Translations under genes and position numbers: made by a program
Assembly (NCBI RefSeq): GCF_003570905.1
Contig: NZ_QXJM01000056.1
Coordinates: forward strand, 1 to 64,000
Direction: 5' to 3'
DNA: 64,000 nucleotides
Source: Cohnella faecalis
Lineage (GTDB): Bacteria; Bacillota; Bacilli; Paenibacillales; Paenibacillaceae
Shown: piece after piece, positions 46,707-56,162 of the stretch
How the letters are laid out: every line of letters starts with the position of its first letter
Numbering within the stretch: position 1 is the first letter of the stretch
The notes under the pieces: generated by a model
The model's input: only the letters and a program-made list of their open reading frames with translations
Databases searched by the model: none
What the model was told of the DNA's origin: nothing

Positions 46707-47525
46707 CTAGCTGAACATTTTAATAATTTTATCGTAGGCACGATCTCCAAAAACATTTTTCATGAATACCATTGGTTTTGCCATAAAACCTACAAGATAA
46801 CGTGTTTTGGGTCTTTTAACGGTTGCTGCTTTAGCAATAGTCCGCGCGATTAGCTCCGGCTTCGATAATTGATTGCCTGTATAATTTTTGATCATACCAT
46901 CGGCTGCCTTGCCGGCTGCCTGTGCATACGGCCCCTTGGCAGATACCTTTTTAAGATTCTCTGCGGCAATAATACCCCAGTCCGTCTTGATTCCGCCAGG
47001 CTCCACGACAATGACATCAATTCCGAACGGTTCCAATTCCAGGCGAAGGCAATCCGAAAGACCTTCGACCGCAAATTTTGTCGCATGATACCAGCCGCCA
47101 AATTTGGTCCAAATTTTTCCTCCCATTGAAGAAACGTTAACAATTTTCCCGAATTGATTTTTTCTCATACTCGGCACCACAAGCTGGATCATTCTCGCAA
47201 GCCCGAACACATTAACTTCCATTTGACGCCGGGCTTCATCCAGTGGTATATCCTCAACCGCCCCGTATGAACCATATCCTGCGTTATTAACCAGAACGTC
47301 AATTCTGTGTTCTTTCTTAAGAATCTTATTGACGCAATGAACCATGGATTCGTCATCGGTTACATCCAATGCAATAGGATGAATCCCTCTTTCAGCAAGA
47401 TCCTGCATTTTATCTACGCGCCGGGCAGCTGCATAAACCGTAAAGCCCTTGTTCTTTAGCTCGATTGCAGCTTCTTTGCCTATTCCGGAAGATGCCCCTG
47501 TAATCAATGCGACTTTTTGACTCAT
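46707..47525 (-). CDS. SDR-family oxidoreductase (classical, retinol-dehydrogenase-like)
   Basis: About 272 residues: ALITGASSGIGKEAA cofactor loop, AARRVDKMQDL (NADP-type Arg), NNAGYGSYGAVED, VNVSSMGGKI (Ser) and YHATKFAVEG (Tyr, Lys). The ATG at 47525 was chosen because ATGGAGGC supplies the ribosome site 7 bases before it; the longer start at 47540 would consume that site. It is the first gene of the TetR operon. It likely acts on an aldehyde, ketone or lipid-like substrate. Confidence 0.9.
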   Translation of the reverse strand: MSQKVALITGASSGIGKEAAIELKNKGFTVYAAARRVDKMQDLAERGIHPIALDVTDDESMVHCVNKILKKEHRIDVLVNNAGYGSYGAVEDIPLDEARRQMEVNVFGLARMIQLVVPSMRKNQFGKIVNVSSMGGKIWTKFGGWYHATKFAVEGLSDCLRLELEPFGIDVIVVEPGGIKTDWGIIAAENLKKVSAKGPYAQAAGKAADGMIKNYTGNQLSKPELIARTIAKAATVKRPKTRYLVGFMAKPMVFMKNVFGDRAYDKIIKMFS

Positions 47526-47565
47526 AAATGTAGCCTCCATATATTCAATAATTGATCACGAGTCA

Positions 47566-47594
47566 ATAATAAGTGACTTAAAGTCAATTGTCAA
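47566..47594 (-). promoter_or_regulatory. Promoter of SDR-TetR operon with operator between -35 and -10
   Basis: On the minus strand, TTGACA (47589-47594), an exact 17-base spacer and TATTAT (47566-47571). The perfect palindrome TGACTT-A-AAGTCA (47574-47586) fills the spacer, the classic place for a TetR-type repressor. It lies in a 401-base gap that also holds the divergent promoter of the IclR-type locus. Confidence 0.8.
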
Positions 47595-47833
47595 TGATCA
47601 GCGTATATATGCAAAAAGTTTAAGGCAAAACGAATTTCCAGAAGCTTTGTTTTCTTAGGATGTCCATTATTCTTCGAACAACAACAGTTGCCGCATCGCT
47701 TATGTACCGGGGATGACTATTGATAAACGCTGTTTGTTGAGTAAGTCGGAAAAGCGATAGGGTTCAAGGAGGGGACGGGAGCTGACGATTGTCGGTTAAG
47801 TCTTATCACGCACCTTATTTTCCGAAATGGCGA

Positions 47834-47863
47834 TTGACTAATAGAGATGGATTCCACTAATAT
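47834..47863 (+). promoter_or_regulatory. Promoter of the SDR-FAH-Gfo operon
   Basis: TTGACT (47834-47839), an 18-base spacer and TAATAT (47858-47863). The start would fall next to the AAAC-N3-GTTT site. Nothing is recognised in 47600-47830. Confidence 0.55.
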
Positions 47864-47871
47864 AAAAACAT

Positions 47872-47882
47872 AAACATTGTTT
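47872..47882. promoter_or_regulatory. IclR-type operator, copy 1
   Basis: AAACATTGTTT (AAAC-N3-GTTT). The same 11-base motif occurs at 52638 and 52887. It also matches the centre of the KdgR (IclR-family) box, whose core is AAACANTGTTT. It lies just downstream of the predicted start of transcription. Confidence 0.7.
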
Positions 47883-47926
47883 TGTATATGAAACATAATG
47901 AAACAGAATGAAGGAGGAGAAAGGCA

Positions 47927-48700
47927 TTGAGGCTTCAGGGGAAAATATGTCTCATAACCGGCTCGGGTTCCGGCATCGGGAGAAGTACGGCTGTTCGTTT
48001 TGCCGAGGAGGGCGCCGTTGTGATCGTCAACGATCTGAATGATCGGGACGGGAATGAGACGGTTGCGGAGATCCGTTCTAACGGAGGGGAAGCATTCTAT
48101 TACGGAGCTAATGTCACGGAACCTGACAAGGTCGAAGCGATGGTTGCCGATATTATCGCCGTTCACGGCCGCATTGATGTTCTTTTCAACAATGCCGGAA
48201 TCAGCGGGGTCGGCAAGCTTCACGAGACGGAGCTTGCGCAATGGGAGCGGGTTTTGCAGGTTAACGTGATCGGCGTTTATATCGTGAGCAAGGCGGTGCT
48301 GCCGCATATGATGGAGCGCAGGAACGGTTCGATTATCAATATGTCGTCCTGCATCGCCGAGATCGGCCTCGCGCAGCGAGCTCCGTATGCCGCCTCCAAA
48401 GGGGCTGTGCTGTCTCTGACCAAATCGATGCAGGTGGATTACGCGCCTTATCATATTAGGGTGAACGCCCTGCTTCCCGGAACGATTCTAACTCCGTTCG
48501 TTGAACGTTATCTCAAGGAATCTTACGAAGACCCGGAAGCCGGATATCGCTCCTTGAAGGCGCGCCAGCTAAGCGGCGATCTTGGGAGGCCTTCCGATGT
48601 CGCTCAGGCGGCCGTATTCCTCGCTTCGGACGAGTCGACGTTCGTCATGGGCTCGCCGTTCTACGTGGACGGCGGAGCGACCTTCGGCAAAAACGCTTAA
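47927..48700 (+). CDS. SDR-family dehydrogenase of the IclR locus
   Basis: A 257-residue classical SDR: ICLITGSGSGIGRSTA, FNNAGISGVG, MSSCIAE (Ser), YAASKGA (Tyr, Lys) and C-terminal GSPFYVDGGATF. The TTG start has AAGGAGGAGAAAGG ahead of it. First gene of an operon with an FAH-type hydrolase 37 bases downstream. In the L-fucose, L-rhamnose and L-arabinose oxidative routes, an SDR oxidises the 2-keto-3-deoxy acid to the 2,4-diketo acid that an FAH-family hydrolase then cleaves. That is the best guess for this pair. Confidence 0.88.
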   Translation: MRLQGKICLITGSGSGIGRSTAVRFAEEGAVVIVNDLNDRDGNETVAEIRSNGGEAFYYGANVTEPDKVEAMVADIIAVHGRIDVLFNNAGISGVGKLHETELAQWERVLQVNVIGVYIVSKAVLPHMMERRNGSIINMSSCIAEIGLAQRAPYAASKGAVLSLTKSMQVDYAPYHIRVNALLPGTILTPFVERYLKESYEDPEAGYRSLKARQLSGDLGRPSDVAQAAVFLASDESTFVMGSPFYVDGGATFGKNA

Positions 48701-48737
48701 TCCAACGATATTCGCTCGAAGAGGAGGAACGGAAGGC

Positions 48738-49685
48738 ATGAAGCTAGTCACTTACATGAAGGAAGATCGGCAGAGCTTGGGGCTGAAGACGGAACGGGGG
48801 GTGCTGGACGTCGAAGCGGCGTCCGCTCTTTGGCCGGCGGAGCCCGGCACGCCATCGACGGTAATGGAAGCGATCCGGGGCGGCAAGCGGGCGATCGAGC
48901 TGCTGGAACGCTTGCGGGTGAAAGCCGAGCAAGCGGCGGATGGTGCGGTATGGCTTCGCGAGGAAGATTTGGAATGGGGGCCTTCCGTCACTCATCCTAA
49001 CAAGATCATTTGTATCGGACTCAACTATCGCAAGCATGCGGAGGAGACGGGCTCGCCTATTCCGGATCACCCGATTCTGTTCAATAAATTCAACAACACG
49101 CTGACTGCGAACAAGCGGGACGTCGCGATTCCCGGCGTAACGGACAAGGTGGACTACGAGGCGGAGCTCGCGGTCGTCATCGGAAGCAGAGCCAAGTACG
49201 TAACGAAGGAGAGTGCGCTCGATTACGTATTCGGTTATAGCTGCGTCAATGACTTGTCCGCAAGAGATTTGCAGATGAGAACGTCCCAATGGCTGACCGG
49301 CAAGTCGTGCGACGACTTCTCGCCGCTCGGTCCTTATCTCGTTACGGCGGACGAGGTCGGCAATCCGAACGACCTGGAAATTCGCGCATATGTGAACGGG
49401 GAAATCCGGCAGCAGTCCAATACGGCCGACATGATCTTTCATGTGGACGAGCTGGTCAGCTATGTCTCTCGCTATATGACGCTGGAGCCGGGAGACATTC
49501 TGCTTACGGGAACGCCGGAAGGCGTCGTGATGGGCTATCCTCCGGAGAAGCAGGTTTACTTGAAGCCGGGGGATCTGGTCAAGATTGAGATTGAAGGACT
49601 CGGTTCGCTTGAGAACCGGATGACCGCGGAGTTTTCCGCAGAAGAGTCAATTCCGTCTACGGTCGGCGGGAGGAATCCCGAATGA
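48738..49685 (+). CDS. Fumarylacetoacetate hydrolase-family protein (candidate 2,4-diketo-3-deoxy acid hydrolase)
   Basis: A 315-residue FAH-family enzyme: the N-terminal extension (1-75), then KIICIGLNYRKHAEETG, NKFNNTLTA, DYEAELAVVIG with the metal-binding Glu pair, Asp in GYSCVNDLSARD, DFSPLGPYLVTADEV and LLTGTPEGVVMG. The family cleaves C-C bonds of diketo acids with Mg or Mn. ATG with GGAAGG. It is coupled to the next Gfo/Idh gene (ATGA overlap at 49682). Partnership with the SDR upstream suggests cleavage of a diketo acid to pyruvate plus a hydroxy acid. Confidence 0.88.
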   Translation: MKLVTYMKEDRQSLGLKTERGVLDVEAASALWPAEPGTPSTVMEAIRGGKRAIELLERLRVKAEQAADGAVWLREEDLEWGPSVTHPNKIICIGLNYRKHAEETGSPIPDHPILFNKFNNTLTANKRDVAIPGVTDKVDYEAELAVVIGSRAKYVTKESALDYVFGYSCVNDLSARDLQMRTSQWLTGKSCDDFSPLGPYLVTADEVGNPNDLEIRAYVNGEIRQQSNTADMIFHVDELVSYVSRYMTLEPGDILLTGTPEGVVMGYPPEKQVYLKPGDLVKIEIEGLGSLENRMTAEFSAEESIPSTVGGRNPE

Positions 49686-50587
49686 CCGAATTGAAAATCG
49701 GAATGGTGGGGCTCGATACCTCGCATTGCTCCACCTTCGCCGCACTGCTTAACGATCCTTCGCATCCGAACCATGTTCCGGGAGGGAGGCTGTTATACGG
49801 CTTCCCCGGAGGTTCCCCCGACTTTGAGCTTAGCCGTTCCCGAATGGAGGGGATCACGAAGTCGCTTCGGGAGGAGCGGGGTGTCGAGATGCTTGATTCC
49901 ATCGAAGAGGTGGCGCGGCGTTCGGATGCGATTCTGCTCACTTCCGTTGACGGCCGGGTACACAAGGAACAGTTCGCCAAGCTGGCCCCTTACGGAAAGC
50001 CGATATTTATCGACAAGCCCTTCGCGACCTCGTCAGCCGATGCGAAGGAAATCGTGGAGCTGGCTGAACGGAGCGGGAGCCGCTTTTTCACCTGTTCGAT
50101 GCTTCGATTCGGAGGTCCGTTGCTGGAAGCGTTAGGGGATGATCGGCACGGCTCGGTCGTCGGAGCGGACTGCAGCGGACCGCTTGAGCTGGAGCCTACG
50201 CAGCCGGGCTTCTTCTGGTACGGAATCCATGCCGCAGAGATGCTGTATGCCGCTCTTGGAGAAGGCTGCAGGACGGTCCGGGCTACTCGGACGGAGGGGC
50301 ATGAATCCGTCGTCGGCGTGTGGGAGGACGGGAGAATCGGCACGATTCGCGGCATTCGGGAGGGCAATCCCGACTTTTATGCCGTTCTGCACCGCGAGAG
50401 GGGGAGCGTCGGCGTCAATGCGCTCGGAGACTCTTACAATGCGGGCAACGAGCGGTTATTGAAGCACTTGCTGACCATGGCCGGCGGAGCTCCGGCCCCT
50501 GTCCGGCCTTCCTTGTCGCTGGAAATCGTACGCTTTATCGAAGCGGCCAACGAGAGCCGCGAGAGCGGCGAGGTCGTTCGGCTCTGA
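49682..50587 (+). CDS. Gfo/Idh/MocA-family oxidoreductase 1
   Basis: A 301-residue NAD(P)-dependent sugar or inositol dehydrogenase-like protein. The Rossmann start IGMVGLDTSHCSTF is atypical (no GxGxxG). GKPIFIDKPFATS is the cis-proline EKP-like motif with Asp in place of Glu. The His of YGIHAAEMLYA is at the catalytic position. A shorter and more diverged member than the other three here. The start overlaps the FAH stop. Its substrate is probably the same sugar family as the neighbours. Confidence 0.82.
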   Translation: MTELKIGMVGLDTSHCSTFAALLNDPSHPNHVPGGRLLYGFPGGSPDFELSRSRMEGITKSLREERGVEMLDSIEEVARRSDAILLTSVDGRVHKEQFAKLAPYGKPIFIDKPFATSSADAKEIVELAERSGSRFFTCSMLRFGGPLLEALGDDRHGSVVGADCSGPLELEPTQPGFFWYGIHAAEMLYAALGEGCRTVRATRTEGHESVVGVWEDGRIGTIRGIREGNPDFYAVLHRERGSVGVNALGDSYNAGNERLLKHLLTMAGGAPAPVRPSLSLEIVRFIEAANESRESGEVVRL

Positions 50588-50689
50588 CGATCGCTCAACA
50601 ATGAGCTTTCTATGCCATCTTCGGTTTTGCCGCCATAACCTGTGCAATCCCTCTACACTACAACGCAAACGAATGGAGCGTACTCACTT

Positions 50690-51769
50690 ATGACAAAGCA
50701 ACTCAAGGTCGGCATCATCGGACAAGGCCGCAGCGGCCGCGATATTCACGGGAGCTTGCTGAATAAGTTGGGAGAGAAGTACCGGATTGCCGCAGTGGCG
50801 GACTCCATACCGGAGCGGCAGGAGCTGGCGAAGAGCGAATACGGCTGCTCCGCTTATGGGACTTGGGAAGAGATGACCGAGCGGGAGGAGCTGGATCTGG
50901 TCGTTAACGCATCGCCGAGCGACAGGCATTTCGGCATTTCGCTTGAGCTGCTTAACAGGGGCTTCAACGTGCTGTGTGAGAAGCCTCTTGCGAAGACGGT
51001 AGAGGAGGTCGACCGCCTGATCGAAGCTTCGGAGCGAACGGGCAAGCTGCTTGCCGTCTTTCAGAATTCCCGTTACGCGCCGGCTTTCGTTCAGTTGCGC
51101 AAAGTAATCGATTCCGGCGTGCTCGGTCGAATCGTGCAGATCGATCTTTGCATCAACGGTTTCGCGCGCAGATGGGACTGGCAGACGCTTCAGGAGAACA
51201 ACGGAGGCAACCTGCTGAACACGGGGCCGCATCCGGTCGATCAGGCGCTTCAGCTGTTCGGGACAGACATCTCTCCGGAGGTTGTCTGCGTGATGGACCG
51301 GGCGAATACGTTCGGAGACGCGGAAGATTACGTCAAGCTGCTGCTCAAAGGGGAAGGACGGCCAACGATCGACATCGAGATCTCGTCCTGCAGCGTCTAT
51401 AGCGCCGCTCCGTTTGTCGTACAAGGAACGAATGGCGGCTTGTGCGGCGACGGAGAGCGGCTGGAGTGGAAATACTTCAAGCCCGAGGAAGCACCGGAGC
51501 AGCAATTGACTCGCGGCCCTCTGCTCAATGCGAACGGGCTGCCCGCTTATTGCAGCGAGACGCTTGTATGGCATGAGGAAAGCTGGGAGCTTGAATCGAC
51601 GGAGGGACGAACCGTATTCGAAGGAACGACCGAACAGGTGTATCTGATGCTGTACCGGACTCTTGTGGAGGGGGCGCCGCTGGAAATTACGCCGCTGCAG
51701 GTGCGCCGCCAGCTGGAAGTCATGGAAGCTTGCCGCAAGCAAAATCCGCACATCTACAAGCAAGGTTGA
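50690..51769 (+). CDS. Gfo/Idh/MocA-family oxidoreductase 2
   Basis: A 359-residue dehydrogenase: VGIIGQGRSGRDIHG (GxGxxG loop), NVLCEKPLAKTVEEVD (EKP motif, Lys), and NTGPHPVDQAL with the catalytic-type His. ATG at 50690 with a weak ribosome site. A 100-base gap separates it from the first Gfo/Idh gene. Ends at a terminator shared with iclR. Likely oxidises a sugar, inositol or keto sugar using NAD(P); which one cannot be told from sequence. Confidence 0.86.
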   Translation: MTKQLKVGIIGQGRSGRDIHGSLLNKLGEKYRIAAVADSIPERQELAKSEYGCSAYGTWEEMTEREELDLVVNASPSDRHFGISLELLNRGFNVLCEKPLAKTVEEVDRLIEASERTGKLLAVFQNSRYAPAFVQLRKVIDSGVLGRIVQIDLCINGFARRWDWQTLQENNGGNLLNTGPHPVDQALQLFGTDISPEVVCVMDRANTFGDAEDYVKLLLKGEGRPTIDIEISSCSVYSAAPFVVQGTNGGLCGDGERLEWKYFKPEEAPEQQLTRGPLLNANGLPAYCSETLVWHEESWELESTEGRTVFEGTTEQVYLMLYRTLVEGAPLEITPLQVRRQLEVMEACRKQNPHIYKQG

Positions 51770-51774
51770 AGTCA

Positions 51775-51822
51775 AAAGAGCAAGCGATTGGCGGAGGGAG
51801 ACCCGCGGATCGCTTGCTCTTT
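51775..51822. terminator. Bidirectional terminator between Gfo/Idh and iclR-type gene
   Basis: AAGAGCAAGCGAT pairs with ATCGCTTGCTCTT across a 20-base loop that has its own pairing potential, with A and T tracts on both sides. Confidence 0.8.
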
Positions 51823-51836
51823 GCTTGGCGGTACAT

Positions 51837-52619
51837 TCATTTTCCCGAAGGCTGGTAGCCCAAATGCTTGGATATTTTGAGCGCCGCCTCCTTAACCTTC
51901 TCTCCGACGTTCTGGATGTCCTGGATAGGCAGCTCGCTTCGCAGCGCCGTAATGCTGATAGCGCCCAACTGCTGGCCGTTGTGTCCGAAGATAGAGGAGC
52001 CGATGCAGCGAATGCCGACCTCGCCTTCCTCGTCCTCCACGGCAAAGCCTTGCTCGCGAGCGGTAGCGAGGATCGCCTTGAATTCTCTTGCCGAAGATAC
52101 CGTATTGTCCGTCTTCGCCGGAAGGCCCTTCTCCTCGATGATCCGATCCAGCTCCTCTTCGCTTAAATGGCTGGCCAACGCCTTCCCTACCCCCGATATG
52201 TGAAGCGGCCAACGTTGGCCGATGTAGGTGGAAAATTTCACGAACGTAGAACTTTCCACCTTTTCCAAATATAACGCTTCCCCTTGGTCCAGAATAGCAA
52301 GATGGACGGTGAATCGCGTCTCGCGCGACAGCTCCTCCATGAAAGGCTTGGCCTGTTGGCGAATATCCATCTTGCTCAGAATGCTCTGTCCCAAATTAAT
52401 GAAGCGATTGCCGAGCGTGTACTTTCCGTCCTCGGTCTTATGGATGTAGCGGTGCTGATCCAGCGTATTGAGAATAAAGAATGCACTGGTCTTCGGAACG
52501 CCTACCAGCTTGCACAGCTCGGACACGCCAAGAGGATGGTCGAGCTCGGCTAAAGTCTCGATGATAGCGAGCGCCTTCTCCAGTGAAGGGACGGTATATT
52601 TTTTGGACGTATCGATCAC
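51837..52619 (-). CDS. IclR-family transcriptional regulator (KdgR-like)
   Basis: About 260 residues. The winged helix-turn-helix reads ALAIIETLAELDHPLGVSELCKLVGVPKTSAFFILNTLDQ. The C-terminal effector-binding domain begins after ~85 and includes SGVGKALASHLSEEELD and GIRCIGSSIFGHNG. The GTG at 52619 was chosen because GGAGG (within the upstream ATGGAGG) is then well spaced; the ATG at 52634 has no site of its own. AAACGATGTTT lies directly upstream, and the same motif precedes both flanking operons, so it probably controls the whole 47.9-63.5 kb locus in response to a sugar-acid intermediate. Confidence 0.9.
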   Translation of the reverse strand: MIDTSKKYTVPSLEKALAIIETLAELDHPLGVSELCKLVGVPKTSAFFILNTLDQHRYIHKTEDGKYTLGNRFINLGQSILSKMDIRQQAKPFMEELSRETRFTVHLAILDQGEALYLEKVESSTFVKFSTYIGQRWPLHISGVGKALASHLSEEELDRIIEEKGLPAKTDNTVSSAREFKAILATAREQGFAVEDEEGEVGIRCIGSSIFGHNGQQLGAISITALRSELPIQDIQNVGEKVKEAALKISKHLGYQPSGK

Positions 52620-52637
52620 ACTAGGAACCTCCATTTA

Positions 52638-52648
52638 AAACGATGTTT
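52638..52648. promoter_or_regulatory. IclR-type operator, copy 2 (before iclR-type gene)
   Basis: AAACGATGTTT, with flanks giving TTAAAACGATGTTTAA. It fits autoregulation. Confidence 0.65.
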
Positions 52649-52842
52649 AATGATAGAGACGAGGCCAAAATAGTTGCTTCAGCCTACTTACATTGTATTT
52701 GATTCTTGGATGACTGGCAAGTTACATTCTGTTTTCCAGCCTGTTCCAAGCTTGCGATACATAAGAAAACGCAATCAAATCACTAAATGGTAAAGATTTA
52801 TTAGATCATGTCACCAAATCTAACATATCAAAACAAAAGGGA

Positions 52843-52871
52843 TTGACATCTCGGACAAACGCCTCTAAAAT
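52843..52871 (+). promoter_or_regulatory. Promoter of the sugar importer operon
   Basis: TTGACA (52843-52848), a 17-base spacer and TAAAAT (52866-52871): near-consensus sigma-A promoter. An IclR-type site follows ~16 bases later. The gap 52649-52842 shows no gene. Confidence 0.75.
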
Positions 52872-52886
52872 CATGATTAACATTAC

Positions 52887-52897
52887 AAACGTTGTTT
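52887..52897. promoter_or_regulatory. IclR-type operator, copy 3 (before importer operon)
   Basis: AAACGTTGTTT, third copy of AAAC-N3-GTTT, just downstream of the predicted transcription start, the same layout as at 47872. Confidence 0.7.
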
Positions 52898-53001
52898 AAG
52901 AATGGAGGGGTGGCGGTCGGTTATCGTGTCAGATAAAGAGAAGCGCTGGAAGAAGCATCTTGTTTTTTGAAAGCAAAACGACATCCGGGAGGAAATTTGC
53001 T

Positions 53002-54317
53002 ATGAGAAACATGAAATTCGCTGCTTTGGGATTGGTATTGACGCTTATTATTGGAATTTTGTCCGCTTGCGGAGGAAACGATTCTCCTAAGAGCTCCGGG
53101 AACGCAAGCGAGAGCCCGGCAAGCTCAGGGGCCTCGGGTTCCGGCGAAACGGTAGAGCTGTCCATGCTGTTCGGCGCTTCGCTCTTCGGGGGCATTCATG
53201 AGGATTTGATCAAAGAGTTCGAAAGCTCTCATCCCAATATTAAGATCAAAGCGGAATCCCTTCCGGACAGCGGCATCTTCGACGCTCTTAGAACCCGGAT
53301 CTCCTCTGGCGACGTTCCGGATATGTTCCATATCAATATCGGACACGTAACGACCACATTGGCGGACGAGGCAGGTTACATTACCGACCTGAGCTCGTTC
53401 GAATCGATCGCCAACTATTCCAGTTCGATTCAAGCCGCGACCAAGACCAAGAGCGGCAAGACGGGACTGTTCACCTTGGGGTAGGCGTGCTCGGCCTCGC
53501 TTACAACAAGGAGCTGCTTGCTGAAGTCGGGTACAACGAGCCTCCGAAAACCTGGGAGGAGTTCATGGATCTTGGCGAGAAGCTGAAAGCCAAGGGCAAA
53601 GACTTGTTCGCATACGGCGGCAAAGACGAGACGGCGATCGGCAACGTGCTTCATTGGACGTTCGGCGACTATGCGGTCAAAGATCCGGCGTTCAAGGAAG
53701 CTTATCTGTCCAACACGGTAGATTGGAGCAAGCCGGAATATCGCAGCATGCTGAAGGAAGGTCTGGAGCGGTTCAAGCAATTAAACGCTTACGTTCGCAC
53801 AGGCAGCTTCACCAATGACGGCTCCTTCGCACAGCAAGCGTTCGCCGAAGGGAACGTAGCCGTTCTGTTCAGCGGAACGTGGGAATCCGGTACGCTGCAC
53901 AAGCTGAATCCGGATCTGAAGCTCGGCTTCATGAATATGCCTTATGCGCCTGAAGAGCAGAATGCTTATATCTTCGTACCTGAGGACGGCATGGCAGCCA
54001 ACGCCAAGAGCAAGCATCCCGAAGAGGTCAAGACGTTCCTCAACTGGCTGTTCAGCAAAGAGACCTACGCCAAAATTCAGAAAGCGAAAGGCTCCTTCTC
54101 GGCTATGCCGGGAGTCGGAGAACTGGACGAGTCCTACACCGACGTTCCGAACTGGCTGAATACGGACCGCGTCATCTCCTTCGCCAATACGGGGCCTGTT
54201 CCAAGTCCGACCTGGATCGCACTCGGCAACGCCGCGCAAGAGTATACGTTCAAGGGCGATGCGGACAAATCCATCGATAAATTCATTACCGCCTACAACA
54301 AGACAAAGTCGAGCTAA
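53002..54317 (+). CDS. Sugar ABC transporter substrate-binding lipoprotein, one probable frame error
   Basis: A 438-residue extracellular solute-binding protein (family 1) once a G is restored to GGGG at 53478-53481. As given, it stops at TTCACCTTGGGGTAG and resumes at LGLAYNKELLAEVGY. The lipoprotein signal ends ILSAC, so Cys20 is lipidated, followed by a Ser-rich linker. Lobe motifs include PKTWEEFMDLGEKLKAKG and FSGTWESG. It captures an oligosaccharide or sugar derivative and hands it to the two permeases downstream. GGGAGG precedes the ATG. The promoter carries an IclR-type site. Confidence 0.9.
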
Positions 54318-54399
54318 ACCGCACTCCCAGCCCGGTACAGTCGGTTCCCTGCGAAGGAACCGGCTGTATCGACGAATTGAAGTCACCGAGGGGGTATCT

Positions 54400-55281
54400 A
54401 TGCAAAGGAAGGCATATTCGACGGGGATATTCTTCATGGCCCCGATTACGATCATCATCTTTGTATTTATGGTTTATCCGATTTTGCAATCGGTGTTTTA
54501 CAGCTTGACCGACTGGACCGGAATCGGCGGATACCATTTCGTCGGCTTTTCCAACTATAAGGACATATTCTCAGACGAAGGCTTTACCGACGCCCTTAAG
54601 CGGACCCTATTCATCGGGGTTCTCACGGCCGTACTCGCCAACTTTTTCGTCTTCTTTTTGCCATACTGCTCGATCAATCGTTGAAAACCAAAAGCTTGCT
54701 CCGGGCGCTTTTCTACATTCCGAACGTCATTCCGACTGTCGTCGCCGCTTTCGTGTGGAGATACATTCTGGATAGCAATACAGGGCTTCTCAACAAAGCC
54801 ATGGTTGAACTGTTCGGCAGCGGCAGCTCCATCCTATGGCTGGATTCTCCCGATTATGTCGTCTATACGATTATCTTCATCACCGTGTGGCAGATGTGGG
54901 ACCTATTCTTATTATTTATTTGGCTGCCCTGCAAGGCGTCCCTCATGAGATGCGGGAAGCGATGATGATCGACGGCGCGGGCAAGTGGAAAACCTTTATT
55001 CATCTAACCTTGCCGATGATCGCGCCGGGCATAACGGTGAACGTCTTGATCGGTCTTGCCAACGGGCTGCGTATCTTCGATCTCCCATTCGCGCTTACGG
55101 CGGAGGGCCGGCCGGGGCGAGCGAGACGCTGTCGGTCAAAATCTACCGTTACGCCTTCTCCTCGACCGAGCTGTCCCAAGGGCTGTCGGCTTCGTTCATT
55201 TTGACGCTGATCGCGCTCGTCGTTACCTTCTTCTTCATTGCGCTGTCCAGAAAATTCGAAAGGGGGACGATGGGCGAATGA
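54400..55281 (+). CDS. Sugar ABC permease (MalF/UgpA-like), three probable frame errors
   Basis: A 294-residue CUT1 permease if three bases are restored: a T in T5 at 54655-54659, a G in GGG at 54898-54900, and a G near 55102. Pieces in three frames read continuously as one protein with six membrane segments. The EAA loop is EMREAMMIDGAGKWKTFIHL. The ATG at 54400 follows GGGGGTAT. Its stop overlaps the start of the second permease. Three independent breaks in one transporter gene between intact neighbours look like base-calling errors rather than decay. Confidence 0.85.
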
Positions 55282-56104
55282 AAAAGACGCGAAATCTGTT
55301 GTTCGAGCTGGTGTCATTCTCCTCGCTCTGATCGTCTCCATTCCGCTTTATTTGGTCATTATTAACGCCTTCAAGCCGCACCCGGAGATCGTAAAGCATC
55401 CGCTTGCTTTCCCGACCTTCGAAGTAGGCTTCGATAATATGATTAACGCATTCGAGAAAATGGACCTGATCAAATCTTACGGAACGACCTTCTCCATAGG
55501 CGCTCTTGCCATGTTCATCGCAGTCGGTTTGGGAGCGCTCGCCGCTTACGCCGTATCCCGCATCAAGCACCCGTTCTTCAGCACGATGTACTGGGTGTAC
55601 ACGGCGTGCATTCTGATTCCGATCCAATCCGCTCTTATTCCAGTCGTTCTTCTGATGAGAGATTTGCATTTGCAAAATTCGATTCTGGGCATGTCCCTTA
55701 TGTACGGCGCCATGCTTTCGCCGTTCTGCATCTTCATGTACAGCGGCTTTATGCGGGCGATTCCCTATGAGCTCGAAGAATCCGCCTATCTCGACGGCTG
55801 CTCTCCGGCACGAACCTTTTTCCAAATCATTTTGCCACTTATTTTGCCGGTGACGGCGTCGCTCATTATCGTGCAGTTCATCTCGGTATGGAACGATCTT
55901 CAACTGCCGCTCGTTCTGCTGAATTCCGCGGATCATCCGACGGTCAGCATCAGCTTGTACAAGTTTTTTGCCGGTCGCAGCATGAGCGATCTAAGCTTGC
56001 TGTTCGGAGGCATTATGCTGACGCTTCTTCCGATAATAGTGCTGTTTGTCAGCTTCCAGAGGTTTTTCGTCAAAGGACTGTCGGCAGGCGCGGTCAAAGG
56101 GTAA
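55278..56104 (+). CDS. Sugar ABC permease (MalG/UgpE-like), one probable frame error
   Basis: A 275-residue CUT1 permease when one G is restored at 55310-55311; as given, the start MKKTRNLLFEL is separated from GVILLALIVSIPLYL. Six membrane segments are visible, with the EAA loop ELEESAYLDGCSPARTFFQIILPLI-type region and the end FFVKGLSAGAVKG. ATGA overlap with the first permease. No ATPase gene follows, so a shared MsmX-type ATPase must energise the importer. Confidence 0.87.
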
Positions 56105-56162
56105 ATTTCAAAATTTTAGTTTGGGCGCATGACGCCATGGACGGAAGGAGCGGAAAAACAAC

